Positions 46,711 to 59,408 of a stretch of DNA of 64,000 bases are shown here, one piece after another; positions within the stretch are counted from its first letter, which is position 1; every line of letters begins with the position of its first letter. Below the pieces are notes generated by a model. That model saw only the letters and a program-made list of their open reading frames with translations, was not told the origin of the DNA and made no database searches. A program made the translations under genes and the position numbers. Source of the stretch: Ziziphus jujuba (Eukaryota; Streptophyta; Magnoliopsida; Rosales; Rhamnaceae); the NCBI RefSeq assembly GCF_031755915.1, contig NC_083379.1, positions 24,676,001 through 24,740,000 on the forward strand. The letters run 5' to 3'.

Positions 46711-49248
46711 ATGGCTTCTTCAAGTTTTTCAACTCCTTCTCCTCCTATCTTCAATGGGGAGAACTACAACATTTGGAGTATCAAGATGCAAGCCTACTTG
46801 AAGGCTTATGGTCTTTGGGAGGTCACCATAAATCCCCAAGAACCCGAGCCTTTGAGACAAGGGGCAACGGTCAACCAAATCAAGCACCATGAGGAGGAAT
46901 TGGCTAAAGGTTTCAAGGCTCTCACCGCCATTCATTCTTGTATTAGTGATACCATTTTCACAAGGATAATGGCATGTGAGAGTGCCAAAGAAGCTTGGGA
47001 CAAACTTCAAGATGAGTTCCAAGGGAGTGCAAGGACAAGGCAAATGCAAATCCTTAACCTAAGGAGGGAGTTTGAGACTATCAAGATGAAAGACAAAGAA
47101 ACGGTTAAGGAGTTCACCACAAGGCTTCTTAATGTGGTGAATCAAATTAGGGTGCTAGGTGAAAGATTAAGTGACCAAAGGATTGTGGAGAAGGTGTTGG
47201 TCTCCTTGCCCGAGAGGTTTGAAGCTAAGATATCTTCATTGGAGGAGTCAAGGAACCTAAATGAAATTTCCTTGACCGAGTTGGTGAATGCCTTGCAAGC
47301 TACGGAGCAAAGGAGGAGGATTAGACATGAAGAATCAATGGAGGCTGCATTTGTGTCTAAACAGCATCAAAAGACACAAAATCAAAAGAAGAACAAGCTT
47401 AAGGTCATAAAGGAGAAAGGTGAAACTAGCAAACCCGAGAGAAAGTCCTATGAACCTTGTCACCATTGCAAGAAGAAAGGTCATCATCCAAGAAGGTGTT
47501 GGTGGAGGCCGGATGTATTTTGCCATAAATGCCAACAAAAGGGTCATGTGGAGAAAGTATGCAAGGCTAACAAGAAAGATAAGCAACAAGCAAATGTTGC
47601 TAAAGATAATGCAAGTGATAGTGAATCGGAAGAGTTGTTTGTTGCTACTTGTTTTAGTAGCATCAAGAATGATGAAGGATGGATCATTGATAGTGGAGCA
47701 ACACACCATATGTCTCACAAGCATGAGTGGTTCACAAACTTGGATAGAAGTAGCCACAACAAAGTCAAAATTGGAAATGGAGCCTTGATGGAAGTGAAAG
47801 GCAAAGGAGATGTGGTGATACACACCACCAAAGGTATCAAAACTATCCATGATGTTCTCTATGTACCTTCTTTATGTGAGAACTTACTTAGTGTAGTTCA
47901 AATGCTTGAGAATAAATATGCATTACACTTCTCAAACATGACATGCACTATAGTTGATCCACAAGGAAATGAATTAATGTGTGTTGGAATGAAGAACAAG
48001 AATTTTAGGTTGAATATGGATGAAAATGGTGCATCGGTTGCATTGAACACCAAAGTTGAGAACACCTCTCAACTTTGGCATAAAAGACTAGGCCATGCTA
48101 GCTTTAAGTCATTGGTAGGCACACATGAACTTGTTAGAGACATGCCATTGGTGGAGAAGCAAGAACATGTGTGTAAAGTGTGTCAAAAAGGAAAGCATAC
48201 TAGGCTAGCATTTCAATCTTGTTCTTGGAGATCAAAGGAGAAGTTAGGACTTATACATTCGGATATTTGTGGTCCTATGAGTGTTCCATCCTTAAATGGC
48301 AGCAAGTATTTCATAACTTTCATTGATGATTACTCAAGAATGTGTTGGGTGTATTTCCTTGAAAGAAAATCACAAGCTTTGGAGAAGTTTGTAGAATTTA
48401 TGAAGTTAGTGCAAAATCAATCCGGTTGCACTATAAAGGTGTTAAGGACGGACAATGGTGGGGAATACACAAGTGAGGCTTTCAAACAACTTTGTAAGGA
48501 TCATGGTATAGTTCATCAATTCACTACACCATACACACCACAACAAAATGGTGTATGTGAAAGGAAAAACCGTACCATCATGGAGATGGCTAGATGTTTG
48601 TTGTTTGAAAGTGGCTTGCCAAAGAAGTTTTGGGCCGAAGGAGTTAATACATCCATCTACATCCAAAATAGGCTTTACTCCAATTCTTTGAGGAGTAAAA
48701 CCCCATTTGAGCTTTGGTTTGGATATAAGCCTTCTCTTGATCATCTAAGGGTATTTGGAAGCATTTGTTACATCCTAGTACCACAAGAGAAGAGAGGAAA
48801 GCTTGATGAAAGGTCACAAGTTGGTGTTTTGGTTGGCTATAGTGATGTGACCAAGGGATATAGAGTGTATAACTTGGAAACCAAGAAACTTGTGATAAGT
48901 AGAGATGTGAAAGTTGATGAGGAAGCTAAATGGGTTTGTAGTAAGGAGGAGTTGGCTAGTATGGATGAAGACAATCGGCTTGAAGCTCATGATAATGATG
49001 AGGAACAAGGAAATGATGAAGGTGCTGCCCATGATGATGAATATGATGAGAATGAGCTAGAAATCTCCATAGGGGCTGATTTGGAGATTGGTGATGGTGT
49101 GAGAGGCACAAGACCTCTTAATGAGATTTATGAAAGGTGTAATGTGGCATTGAGTGATCCAATCAATGTCCATGAGGCTATGGCAAGAAAAGAGTGGAGA
49201 CAAGCCATGCAAGATGAAATCGATGTGATAAACAAGAATGACACTTAG
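46711..49248 (+). CDS. Copia C Gag, protease and integrase
   Basis: This 845-residue frame starts MASSSFSTPSPPIFNGENYN. The Copia Gag (UBN2 type) spans about residues 10-220. Two CCHC zinc knuckles follow at about 250 (CHHCKKKGHHPRRC) and 271 (CHKCQQKGHVEKVC). The aspartic protease has WIIDSGATHHM near 325. Integrase has a HHCC finger (HKRLGH ... CKVCQKGKH, about 456-495). Its core acidic residues lie in HSDICGPM (about 517), RTDNGGEY (about 580) and GVCERKN (about 616). It ends at NKNDT with TAG. RT begins directly afterwards in the same frame, so the ancestral protein was a single polyprotein. Confidence 0.95.
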   Translation: MASSSFSTPSPPIFNGENYNIWSIKMQAYLKAYGLWEVTINPQEPEPLRQGATVNQIKHHEEELAKGFKALTAIHSCISDTIFTRIMACESAKEAWDKLQDEFQGSARTRQMQILNLRREFETIKMKDKETVKEFTTRLLNVVNQIRVLGERLSDQRIVEKVLVSLPERFEAKISSLEESRNLNEISLTELVNALQATEQRRRIRHEESMEAAFVSKQHQKTQNQKKNKLKVIKEKGETSKPERKSYEPCHHCKKKGHHPRRCWWRPDVFCHKCQQKGHVEKVCKANKKDKQQANVAKDNASDSESEELFVATCFSSIKNDEGWIIDSGATHHMSHKHEWFTNLDRSSHNKVKIGNGALMEVKGKGDVVIHTTKGIKTIHDVLYVPSLCENLLSVVQMLENKYALHFSNMTCTIVDPQGNELMCVGMKNKNFRLNMDENGASVALNTKVENTSQLWHKRLGHASFKSLVGTHELVRDMPLVEKQEHVCKVCQKGKHTRLAFQSCSWRSKEKLGLIHSDICGPMSVPSLNGSKYFITFIDDYSRMCWVYFLERKSQALEKFVEFMKLVQNQSGCTIKVLRTDNGGEYTSEAFKQLCKDHGIVHQFTTPYTPQQNGVCERKNRTIMEMARCLLFESGLPKKFWAEGVNTSIYIQNRLYSNSLRSKTPFELWFGYKPSLDHLRVFGSICYILVPQEKRGKLDERSQVGVLVGYSDVTKGYRVYNLETKKLVISRDVKVDEEAKWVCSKEELASMDEDNRLEAHDNDEEQGNDEGAAHDDEYDENELEISIGADLEIGDGVRGTRPLNEIYERCNVALSDPINVHEAMARKEWRQAMQDEIDVINKNDT

Positions 49249-49251
49249 AGC

Positions 49252-50697
49252 TTGGTAACAAAACCGAAGGGAAAGAATGCTATTGGGGTGAAGTGGATCT
49301 TTAGGACCAAGTACAATCCAGATGGGTCCATAAATAAGCACAAGGCAAGGCTTGTTGTCAAAGGATATGCACAACAAGCCGGTGTGGATTATGGAGAGAC
49401 TTTTGCACCGGTTGCAAGGATGGAAACCATAAGACTTCTTCTTGCAATTTCGGCACAAAAGTCTTGGAAAGTATATCACCTTGATGTGAAGTCAGCCTTC
49501 TTGAATGGAATATTGAAGGAGGAGGTCTATGTTGTGCAACCCGAAGGTTTTGTGAAGAAAGGAAGTGAAGAGAAGGTATACAAGCTACACAAGGCCTTGT
49601 ATGGCCTTAAACAAGCTCCTAGGGCATGGTATGCCAAGATAGATGGTTTTTTGACAAAGCATGGATTTAGGAGGAGTCCTAATGAGCCTACATTGTATAT
49701 TAGGACTCATGGTTGCATGGTGTTGGTGTCTCTTTATGTTGATGACCTCCTAGTGATCGGTGGTAATGAGAAAGAAGTGAGCAACTTCAAAGGTGAGCTA
49801 GAATTGAACTTTGAGATGTCTAGCCTTGGAGAGATGAAATACTTTCTTGAAATTGAAGTTGTCCAATCATCCAAGGGCATCTTCATATCTCAAGAAAGCT
49901 ATGTGAAGGAGTTGCTCAAGAAGTTTGACATGGAGGATTGTAATAGCGTTGCCACACCTATGAATGAAGGCACCAAGTTGGTGAAGGATGATGATTCTCC
50001 AAAGGTAAATCCTTCCATCTATAGAAGTTTAATTGGTAGCCTTTTATATGTATGCTCTACTAGACCGGATATCATGTTTAGTGTGGCTGTTTTGTCAAGA
50101 TTTATGCATAGTCCATCACAAAATCATCTTAGTTGTGCAAAAAGAATCCTAAGGTATTTGAAAGGTACTAGTGATTTTGGTATATGGTACAAGGATGGCA
50201 TGAATGAAGCTTTGCTTGGTTATAGTGATAGTGATTGGGCTGGTTCTTTGGATGATAGCAAGAGCACATCGGGCTACATTTACACTCTTGGAAATGGTCC
50301 TTTCTCATGGAATTCCAAGAAGCAACAAACCGTTGCACAAAGCACTGCGGAAGCCGAGTATATTGCTTGCTCAAGTTGTGCTAATCAAGGTGTTTGGCTT
50401 AGGAAATTATTGGAGGACTTGAGCTTGAAGCAAGAGGAAGCCACGGTAATATTGTGTGACAATACTTCAGCAATAGCAATTGCACAAAATCCAGTCCAAC
50501 ATGGGAGGACCAAGCATATACCGGTCAAGTATCATTCCTTAAGGGAATTTGAAGCACGTGGTGAAGTGAAGTTGGAGTATGTGACTTCCGAGGAGAACTT
50601 GGCGGATATCTTCACCAAGCCATTGGGAAAGAAGAGATTTGAGATATTGAGAGGACTTCTCAATGTCTCATACAAAATTGCCAAGGAGGAGTGTTGA
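49252..50697 (+). CDS. Copia C reverse transcriptase and RNase H
   Basis: A 481-residue frame follows the TAG at 49246-49248 in the same phase. Its first ATG is MVTKPKG-like only if initiation were internal, so it is better seen as the rest of the polyprotein. RT motifs are [44 protein letters not shown] and the catalytic [11 protein letters not shown]. RNase H shows [47 protein letters not shown] and [12 protein letters not shown]. The C-terminus, [15 protein letters not shown], is intact. The stop codon TGA lies inside the first bases of the 3' LTR. Confidence 0.94.
   Translation: MVTKPKGKNAIGVKWIFRTKYNPDGSINKHKARLVVKGYAQQAGVDYGETFAPVARMETIRLLLAISAQKSWKVYHLDVKSAFLNGILKEEVYVVQPEGFVKKGSEEKVYKLHKALYGLKQAPRAWYAKIDGFLTKHGFRRSPNEPTLYIRTHGCMVLVSLYVDDLLVIGGNEKEVSNFKGELELNFEMSSLGEMKYFLEIEVVQSSKGIFISQESYVKELLKKFDMEDCNSVATPMNEGTKLVKDDDSPKVNPSIYRSLIGSLLYVCSTRPDIMFSVAVLSRFMHSPSQNHLSCAKRILRYLKGTSDFGIWYKDGMNEALLGYSDSDWAGSLDDSKSTSGYIYTLGNGPFSWNSKKQQTVAQSTAEAEYIACSSCANQGVWLRKLLEDLSLKQEEATVILCDNTSAIAIAQNPVQHGRTKHIPVKYHSLREFEARGEVKLEYVTSEENLADIFTKPLGKKRFEILRGLLNVSYKIAKEEC
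50682..50691 (+). other. Polypurine tract of Copia C
   Basis: The purine run aaggaggag sits immediately before the 3' LTR and overlaps the last codons of the polyprotein. Confidence 0.8.
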
Positions 50698-51727
50698 AGT
50701 GTGGCAATTTTGCCACTTGATGGTGCATGTCACTGGCTAGCATGCACACCTTGGTATCAAATCCTTTCCTTTTATGAGTTTATATTTCTTTGTATGTTTT
50801 TAATTGATGTAAGGTATATTTTGATAATGTTTTGTGCCTAAGTTATGTATGCAAAATTATAGGCAAGATTATGCACAAAAGAGTAGGAATGTTATGCTTG
50901 AAATGCCTATGGTGCTGGATTCATAATTTCCAGCAACATAGTTCCACTATTTATCTTATATCTCAGGTTGCAAATGGAGTTTTGGGCTGAAATTTTGAGG
51001 GATATCTACAGACATATATAGAAGACTATGGTGTAAATTTCAGGTTAAAATGACATGGGAAAGTCCATTTTCTATTCCAAACAGATTGCTGTATCTGATG
51101 GGCCCAGTATGCAGAGTATGGGCCAGCTTTGGAGCTGTTTGGCCCATGATCCGGTTCCAAAACTTTCCTAACTCTTGGAACAATATTTATTGATGACCAA
51201 GGATGCTTCAAACCAAGTTTCATAAGCAGATACAAAGGGGAACTAAGTAGGTGAAGCTAGTTTGGTTGTTTACCCAAACTAGTTAAACAATAGGAACTTA
51301 GTTCAAAACCATGTGCCACTTTTTACTATATTTGGAATAGACATGTTGCAACTGGTTTTTGACTCTTTTGTGTATGAAAAGTTAGGTGTTGACCATTTTA
51401 CTTTTTAAATTTCAAATACTTTACTCATTTTGTAAGCTCACATGCTTGGCATGTGTGAACTAGTTGTAATTTCAAGCTTATATTGTAAAATGAATGAAAT
51501 GGCTACACATCCAAGCCTTATTTTCAAAAGCCAACGTGTTCCTCTTCTTCTTATCTCTTCTTCAACACCTTAGAACACTCTAGGAACCCTAAAAACCAGA
51601 AAACACCATAACCAAAACCTAAAAACACAACTCACACACAACCATTCCCAATAGCATCACCAAAAGCTTGCTTGTTGCTAACACTTCAAGCTAGCTTGCT
51701 CTTGGTCATAACCTTCTCACCCCAACA
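50692..51727 (+). repeat. 3' LTR of Copia C
   Basis: The 1036-bp copy starts tgttgaagtgtgg and ends caccccaaca, followed by agaag. It differs from the 5' LTR by about 14 substitutions and one single-base insertion near 51190. Confidence 0.95.
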
Positions 51728-51732
51728 AGAAG

Positions 51733-54700
51733 TTCATAGAATATTCGGTCCATCACCGTTTGACTGTTCTATCACCCTTTTCTACAGTATTCAGCGTATA
51801 GAACTTATATTAAATTTCAAATGTAACTTGCTAAGAACCGAATCACCAACTCCTCTAAACAGGTGTGACAGATCTTACCAACTAATCCATCCCTATGGTG
51901 TCAAGGTTAACGCCCTTCTCATTTATAAAAATAGATTTTACATAGTTTAGCTTATGTCAATCCATTTTAACTAATATAAAAAATTCGTTCGTTTGAGACG
52001 ACAACACTAAATGATGCAGATGGGAGACAGTTTGACAGGGTAAAAAGCGAGGGCACCAGTGGAAAAGCATGCATGCTGACCTTCGTATCCCTGGTTTGTC
52101 ATAAAATATCTTCTTCTGGTTTAGTGCGAAAATTATATCATTTGTAATTTGACAGGTTAGGTAAAGTTATGTTTACCGAAGAAAAAGTTAGGTTAAACTA
52201 TTCTGTTAACTCATATCTTTTGTTTGTAATTGAAAAAAAAAAAAAAAAAAAAGAAAATTTATATATTCTGTAATTTTGTACTTTGATATTTTACGAAAAT
52301 CTTTATCAAATTTCATTTTGTTATTTTGTTTGCGACATATTACCCCTGTTATTTCCAATTTTCTTTGAAATTTGTACATGTAATTTTAAAGTACGTACGA
52401 ATTAATGTGCAAAATGTTAACTGCTGTTTTAATTTATTGCAGTTGTTAGGGTTTGAGGAACTCTACACCTACTGAAATTCTAAAAAGAAACAAAAAAATA
52501 ATTGCATAAAAGTTCTCAACGTCGCAATTTTAATAATCTTAAGTTTCTAATTTTTATTTATTTTATAAATTATATCTGTAAAATTCATAAACTTATATAA
52601 TGAATGTTAGAGTAGTTCTGCCGGCGCATAAACATTCTGCCAACATAACCTTATACGTGAATTTTTTGAAGGATAAACTAATTAATAATAAACAAATAAA
52701 AAGATAAACTAGTACAAGACTTAACTTTTTACAAACTTGTTTACCTTTTATTTAAAAAAAAAAAAACCTTATTTACCTAGTAATAAAGCGTCTATATATT
52801 AGTAATTTATTTGTTTTCACTTGTCCATTTAAAAATTTACTTATAAAATAATTCTTAAAATATTTTCATTTTATAAAATGTGGTAACTAGTAAAGATTTG
52901 GATAGGATTTTAAATTAAAATTTAAATACTAATTATTAATTTATCCAATAGTTAAACCATTTACATAATTATCTCTAATTTATTTTTTATCCAAAAAAAA
53001 AATCTATAATTTAATTAAATCGCGATTTCTAACGGGACGTTTACTCCCTTTTCATGTTTAACAAGTCGTATTATAGATGACTTGTAAACAAGTAGTGAAA
53101 TACATGGTGCCTGTAAAAAAAAAAAAAAAATAATAATAATATTAATTTGATGCGACGCAACATACTGCCATCAATGTAATGGCTTCTTGCATTTAGTTGC
53201 ACAGTTAATTAGTATCAGCTACTATTATGTGTACGTGACAAATTTTAATTATCACAATCTACCAAGAACATGGCATGACATCCCAACGATCTTCACTGGA
53301 TGCTCTTACACCAAAGAGTTAGGAAACCAATTCCCTAAAAAAGAGTTAAAATTATCCATTTTCTTAGCAATATCCCTTTGGAAAAAAATTTTCTATTTTG
53401 GTGTTTTTTTTTTTTTTTTTTTTTTCCTTCTCTGTTTAGAGGCACATAATTATTTCATGTAAGGGTTCTGATAATAGCCTTTACTAATTTTTCTTCCACT
53501 GAATATTCCGTTGGTCCATCCGTCCACATGCAAATAATTGCTATCTACCGTGCTTATATTCTTAGTTTAGTGCACTATTAATTAGGAATTTCCAAAGGGT
53601 TTTTTTGAAGCTACTTTAACAAATAGATTGGTTTCACCTGGATTTTACTTGTGGATTTTATACGGTCTTTTTTTTTTTTTTTGGGGGTAATATTGTGGAT
53701 TTTATACAATCAAAGGAACCTTTACGGGGCATAAATTTTTTTTCTTCCAGTCATAATTCGAAGTCTGTATATTGACGATTGCATATAGACATTAACCAAA
53801 CATTGCATATTTTATTAACAAGAAAAAGAAGAAGAAAAAAAGTAGAAAAAAGAAAAAAGAAAAAAAAGAGTTGTTAGAAGAGCTTTTGGTTAGGATATCT
53901 AGAATTACCTAATTTTCACCATATTCGATTTACATGATTTATAATTTACTCCTTTTTTTTCTTTTTTTCTTTTTTTTTTTTTTTTTATGAATGAAATTGA
54001 TATTTGGGAAACATGGACCCACTTTGTGCTTGCGTACAGCTTGATGTCCGTCCAAGACAGTGGATGGAGTACATCCACGCCCCGTGATTTCTTGTCTGTC
54101 CTTGTTCTTTTTTTTATTTTTTTTTTTGGGTGAGTCTGTCTGTCCTTGATAAAATATGATTTTGGATTTGGGTAGGTGAGTGCTTCGTAGCAGGAGGGAC
54201 GGATTATTTTGTTAAACTTTTTAGTTGCTTAATATTCAAGCACTTTATGCGGGCCAGTGTATATGGTCTTGTGCGAGGACACGCGTACTCCATTCTTTTG
54301 ATAAACACTCAATGCGTGTCTAAAAACGGTTTGTTGTTTTTTGAAGCCTTGACGTTACGATATCATGATTGTGTTTCTCAGAAGAAAACAGAGATCGGAT
54401 ATTGTAATTGGACGGAGCCCATAGAGAGCAAAGTGATCGGTTCACTAGATCTTCAGTCTTGCTTTCTAACAAATTAATTGGCGTCCGAAAATGTTATGTT
54501 TTGGTCTCACAAATCATGTTTCTTGTCGTTTATTGTTTTTAAAGTTGGATAATAATTTTTCTAATGACATGATGAAGGAGACTATAACATGTCATATTTG
54601 TTTCTGTTCAATTTCTTGTAATGACGTACTAAGTTTTTCTTTTTCTTTTTTTTTTTTTTATAAAAAATGTCATATTTGATAAAATGGCCAATTATAATTC

Positions 54701-55639
54701 ATATAGCTAATGTGATGGGCCTGTTTTATCCAATAATTTTTCTAATTTTGATTTGATCATGACTAATACTTATGCCGTGATCTTCTTAATTTTTCACATT
54801 GATTGAATTTTGAAAAATAATTATTCACATTGACTGAATTTGGGAAAGAAGCATTCTCAAATTTGTTTTTCTTTACTCAACATTCTTCATTTTCTATTCG
54901 TAATACAGATCGTGGGGTAGAAATTTTGCTTTATTTTCCCTTACTCTTCCATGTACAAAGACCAAACCAAAAATTGAATTTTCCCAATAATAGAGTTTTT
55001 ATTTTTATTTTGCCTTTGTAGTAGAAGGTTTTCATTTACTTAATTTTTTCTGCCTGATAAGATTTTTAAAAGTGTACTAGTTGTGATTTGATCAATTCAC
55101 AATTTCTCAAGTGGTAATTACATATAACATAGCATTACCAATTGTACTATTGGGATGGGATTCTTAAAACCAGTTCTTTGTGGATTTGTTGATGGTGTTG
55201 GTTTGCTCGCACTCGGAACCAGTATCTAGAAGTACTTATTCATTACAAAAATAGTTACCGAGAAGTACCTATCATTATAAAAATATGTTGATTTAGATGA
55301 AAGAGGTATGATTATGTTAAATTGATTTTTTTTTTTAAAAGAAGAAAAAAAAAAAAGCCTAAGAAGGGTTATAACTAAGTACGATTATTTCACCACTATA
55401 ATGAAAGACCCTTAATCTACTAAGAAGCCAAAAATAGATAAGCCAATTGACTAAAAACCCATGGAATCTTCTAATAAATAGCCTTGTCATAGCCATTTCA
55501 TGTATGAATTCTTTCCTATGCCATTCTTCCTATTCTTCAGACTTTCTCAATAAATATCGGACTGATTTGAACGTCAAAGTGTCCTTTGACAAGGTACCAC
55601 ACTTATGTCAAGTTTGTTGTCCAATGCCTACCATTTTTG
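51733..55639. other. AT-rich spacer, no recognised gene
   Basis: Almost 4 kb with no supported gene. It has several poly-A/T runs (52230-52252, 53404-53425, 53951-53988). A short repeat pair, ttcacattgattgaatttt / ttcacattgactgaattt, lies at about 54795-54842. An open frame of 76 codons (54247-54477) in a less AT-rich patch has no recognisable motif and no evidence of expression. A patch at 51733-51950 also has no match I recognise. Confidence 0.5.
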
Positions 55640-56268
55640 TGAGGACCTGTACACGAAGTCGGCCACTGCCAACTTAAATAAAATAGTTCTTAAATATAAC
55701 TTTTAATGCCCTGGAATAAAATTAACGCAATAGTAAAGTCAAAAGTCTCATCTTTCAGACTTAAAAACATAACTTTAGAACATAAACTTCGATTTACTCA
55801 TGAGATCAGAGCTACTAATTTGAGTTGAAAAATAAATTTGAGATGATCATCACAAACTAGCAAGTAAGGTAAAAGAATCCTAGTGTTACAAGGAAGAATA
55901 GGATCACAAACAGACAGAAATGCACCATACTCTAAATTTCCTCACACCATGCTAGAGCTAGCTTCTTATGGCATGGATGCTGCTATATTTGGTAAAACAA
56001 ATCTAGAACTACCTGAAAAAGAGAAAATGAAGGGGTAAGTACTTGGAGGTACTCAATGAATGGTTTTATCTTCTCGAAATGATGGACATCTATAAAGATA
56101 GAAAAATAATGATACTAATATTTATAACCATAGTAGCAATAATACTCATATGATAAGAACAATAGTAATAATAGAATATTAAAAATTGGAAATATTCAAT
56201 AGTAGTAAATTCAGTCAAGAAACACGGTAAAACATCAAGTAATGATGCAACTATATTAAAATAGATAT
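55640..56268. mobile_element. Possible third long LTR-like element (left part), split by element D
   Basis: It begins tgaggacctgtacacg, resembling the starts of the elements at 29019 and 38907. Like them it has an early stretch of short A-rich sequence and a later 'aagtacttggaggtactcaatgaatgg' block. That block corresponds to 'agataaagaatctcagtgagtgg' in the first element. Element D is inserted at 56269. The continuation would be at 62185 onward (ctatcatgcatttgcatcc, ttggttggccaaacc). The right end was not found. Confidence 0.38.
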
Positions 56269-57231
56269 TGATACGAACCTAGAGCGACGTGCTTCTAAAT
56301 CCGTAACAAAGATTGAATTAGACTGTATAATTATAAGTTATCAATGGAAGACCTTGACCCATTATCTTTATTTAAGATAAAAACCTTGGTATGGTGAAGA
56401 CGCCACAATAGGATGCGGAATAACCTATTGATAAGTCGAATTTGAACTCTACAAGTAAAGCTTGAAAAAGTTCAATATGGTTCTTAGAGAACCAAGAGAA
56501 TCACTCTCACTTTAAATCAAAATTGTAATCTGAATTTTATTCATGACTTGTGTGCCTTTAAATAGGCAAAATAAATTATAAAGCTTTCCTAAATTTGCTA
56601 AAAATAATTATGGAATAATTATGGACAAAAATTAGGTTTAGGAAACCTAATTTTGATAGGTTTAGGAAACCTAATGTGGTTAGGTTTAAGAAATCTAATG
56701 TGGTTAAGTTTAAGAAACCTAATGTGATTAGGTTTAGGAAACCTAATTTATCTCCTAGTTTCCTAATAAGAATAGGAAAGTCATTTAAAAACCTGATAAA
56801 ACTAAATTCAGAAAATAAAATAGGAAACATGCCAAAATCCAATCAAGACATAAAATAAAAACTAATATTTCCTAATTATAAAATTCAGCCAATGCCATGT
56901 AGGCGCATATCATCCTCCACGTGGCAAAAGTGTCATGTCACCATATGATGCCACGTCACTATCCATGTCATCAAATCGTATCACATCACCATATTGTTGG
57001 ATTCCATGCGTTAGGCTTTCTTTCTTGTTGGCATCTTCCGTTCCAATCATATGGACCAATTTTGGTTCATCTTCAGTAATGAACTTCCTTCCTTAGGATG
57101 TGAACACCTCTTGGATTAAACCATTTAGTGCTTCTTTAAACCTTTTTGCTCTTGCCCTGGTTACTGGTCCCGTAAAGATTTGAAGTGACTCTGGACTCCA
57201 TCTTGGGGTGCTCTTGGTCATGTCCTCATCA
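56269..57231 (-). repeat. 3' LTR of element D
   Basis: The 963-bp LTR on the + strand starts tgatacgaacctagagcgac and ends cctcatca. It encodes on the - strand the tail GPVTRARAKRFKEALNGLIQ. It includes about five hairpin-like repeat units at 56630-56755. Confidence 0.92.
56630..56755. repeat. Hairpin-forming minisatellite in the element D LTR
   Basis: About five units of 22-26 bases contain aggttt-agg-aaacct, an inverted repeat with a 3-base loop, joined by aatgtggtt. The other LTR (about 61608-61700) has about four shorter, more diverged units. The array is specific to this LTR family. Confidence 0.85.
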
Positions 57232-57245
57232 TTCCCCTCCTCTTG
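57232..57245 (-). other. Polypurine tract of element D
   Basis: On the - strand caagaggaggggaa lies directly before the 3' LTR and is nearly the same as the tract of element A. Confidence 0.85.
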
Positions 57246-57272
57246 AAAATGATTTGTCCTCAAATCATCACC

Positions 57273-58592
57273 TCAACAAAAAGGAGATAAAGCAGTGACA
57301 TTAAAAGTAGCACTCACATTATCACCTGAAAGATCCAACTTGTAGGCATTGTCATTAAGTCTCTCCAATACTTGGAATGGACCATCTCCACATGGCATGA
57401 GTTGAGACTTTCTCTGTGCGGGAAATCTCTCCTTCCTTAAATGTAACCAAACCCAATCTCCAGGCTCAAAAATAACTTGTTGGCACCCTTTGTTTACTTG
57501 CTTTATGTATTGTTCGATTCTCCTCTCAATATTAGCTCTAGCCTTCTCATGTAATTGCCTAACAAAATCAGCTTTTTTTTTCCCATTTAAATTAGCATGC
57601 TCACTCAAAGGTAAAGGTATTAAATCCAATGGAGTTAAAGGATTAAAACCATATACAATTTCAAAAGGTGAAAATTTATTGGCTGAATGTACAGATCTAT
57701 TGTAAGCAAATTCAACACGAGGCAAACATTCTTCCCAAGTTTTGATATTCTTACTTATCAATGCACACAACAAAGTAGACAAAGTTCTATTTACTACCTC
57801 TGTTTGTCCATCAGTTTGTGGATGACAAGTAGTAGAAAACAATAATTTAGTACCCAACTTAGCCCACAATATTTTCCAAAAGTAACTCAAGAATTTTGCA
57901 TCTCTATCAGACACTATTGTTCTAGGCATTCCATGTAACCTAACAATTTCTTTAAAGAACAAATCAGCAATATAAGATGCATCATCGGTTTTATGACATG
58001 CAATAAAATGTGCCATTTTAGAGAACCTATCCACAACCACCAAAATTGAATCCCTACCTTTCTTTATTCTAGGCAACCCTAAAACAAAGTCCATAGAAAT
58101 GTCTACCCAAGGATGGTTAGGTATAGCAAGTGGCATGTACAACCCATGTGGTTGCAGCCGTGATTTAGATTGCTTACATTTAATGCATCTATCACAAATT
58201 CTTTCTACATCTCTTTTCATATGTGGCCAATAAAAATGCTCTTGTAGAACAGCTAAAGTTTTAGCTATTCCAAAGTATCCCATTAAGCCCCCACCATGAG
58301 GTTCTCTAACAAGTAAATCACGCAAAGAGCAACTTGGCACACAAAGTTTATTTTCCCTAAACAAGAATCCCTCAAATTTATAAAACTTTCCCTCAGCATG
58401 CTTTTTACAAAGTTTGTAGATTTCACCAAAGTCATGATCTAAAGCATATAATTCTTTAATTTGTTTAAAACCAAGTAGTTTAGCATCCAAAGTAGAAAGT
58501 AATATATACCTGCGGGATAATGCATCAGCTACAATATTTTCCTTACCTTGCTTGTAGTGAATGACATAGGAAAACATCTCAAGAAATTCCAT
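57273..58592 (-). pseudogene. Element D pol: integrase part
   Basis: A 439-residue frame runs from the end of RNase H ([16 protein letters not shown]) through integrase (core Asp in MDFVLGLP and VSDRDAKF, Glu in TDGQTEVVN). It ends at [17 protein letters not shown], where the frame formerly continued to the LTR. In the zinc finger, [10 protein letters not shown] has Tyr where element A has the zinc-binding His. The frame is separated from the upstream RNase H by a break near 58600-58622. Confidence 0.92.
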
Positions 58593-58622
58593 CCACTTAC
58601 CATGGCACCTATTGAGCTTTTT

Positions 58623-59342
58623 TTATTCCTTTATGTGCTTCAAGGACTCATGATCTATGTGAATCATAAACTCTTTAGGCCATAAGTAGTGCTGCCATGT
58701 CTCCAATACTCTAACCAATGCATATAGCTCTTTGTCATAAGTTAGATAGTTTAAGGCTGCCCCACTTAGCTTTTCACTGAAATAAGCAATTGGTTTTCCC
58801 TCCTGCATCAAAACAGCACCTATACCTATTCCTGATGCATCACATTCAATCTCAAAAGTTTTGGAAAAGTTAGGCAACACCAATAAAGGAGCATTTGTTA
58901 TTTTTTCTTTTAATAAATTAAAAGACCTTTCTTGAGCTTCTCCCCATTGAAAACCTACACTTTCCTTAATAACCTTTGTCAAAGGTGCAGCAATAGTACT
59001 AAAATCTTTAACAAACCTTCGATGGAAACTATCCAAACCATGGAAGCTTCTAACTTGGGTGATGTTAGATGGCGTGGACCACTCTTGAATGGCTTTGACC
59101 TTCTCTTGATCATTTTTTATACTTGCAGTACTAATCACAAAACCTAGAAATACAAGCTCAGATTTACAAAAGTAACACTTTTTAAGATTGGCATAAAGTC
59201 TTTCTTTCCTAAGAACATCTAACACTAACCTAAGATGCCCTACATGCTCTTTTAAACTCCCACTATATACAAGGATATCATCAAAGTACATAACCACAAA
59301 CTTTCCAACGTAAGCAAGCAAAACATGATTCATAAGTCTCAT
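58623..59342 (-). pseudogene. Element D pol: RT active site to RNase H
   Basis: A 239-residue frame contains the intact catalytic motif [13 protein letters not shown], the RT thumb ([19 protein letters not shown]) and RNase H ([20 protein letters not shown], catalytic Asp kept). It ends at [12 protein letters not shown]. The first part of RT is in another frame (59409-59672). Confidence 0.92.
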
Positions 59343-59408
59343 AAAAGTACTAGGGCATTAGTTAACCCAAATGGCATAACCAACCACTCATACAAACCAT
59401 GCTTTGTT

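Larger units (their letters stand above)
45543..51727 (+). mobile_element. Ty1/Copia retrotransposon C, young and nearly intact
   Basis: A 6185-bp element has LTRs at 45543-46577 and 50692-51727, a perfect initiator-Met primer site at 46581-46592, a purine tract just before the 3' LTR, and the 5-bp target duplication agaag at 45538-45542 and 51728-51732. The coding region 46711-50697 is one frame interrupted by a single in-frame TAG at 49246-49248. By eye the LTRs differ at about 14 of 1035 positions. With a commonly used rate of 1.3e-8 per site per year this suggests roughly half a million years. It is the youngest element in the window. Confidence 0.96.

Noticed and set aside
54247..54477. 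76-codon open frame
   Set aside because: No motif or family resemblance and no splice or promoter context; length is within chance expectation.
55447..55677. 76-codon open frame with several Cys
   Set aside because: No convincing family match. It overlaps the start of the possible third long LTR-like element.
56630..56755. Interstitial telomere-like repeat
   Set aside because: The units contain ttaggttt but not the plant telomere heptamer TTTAGGG in tandem.
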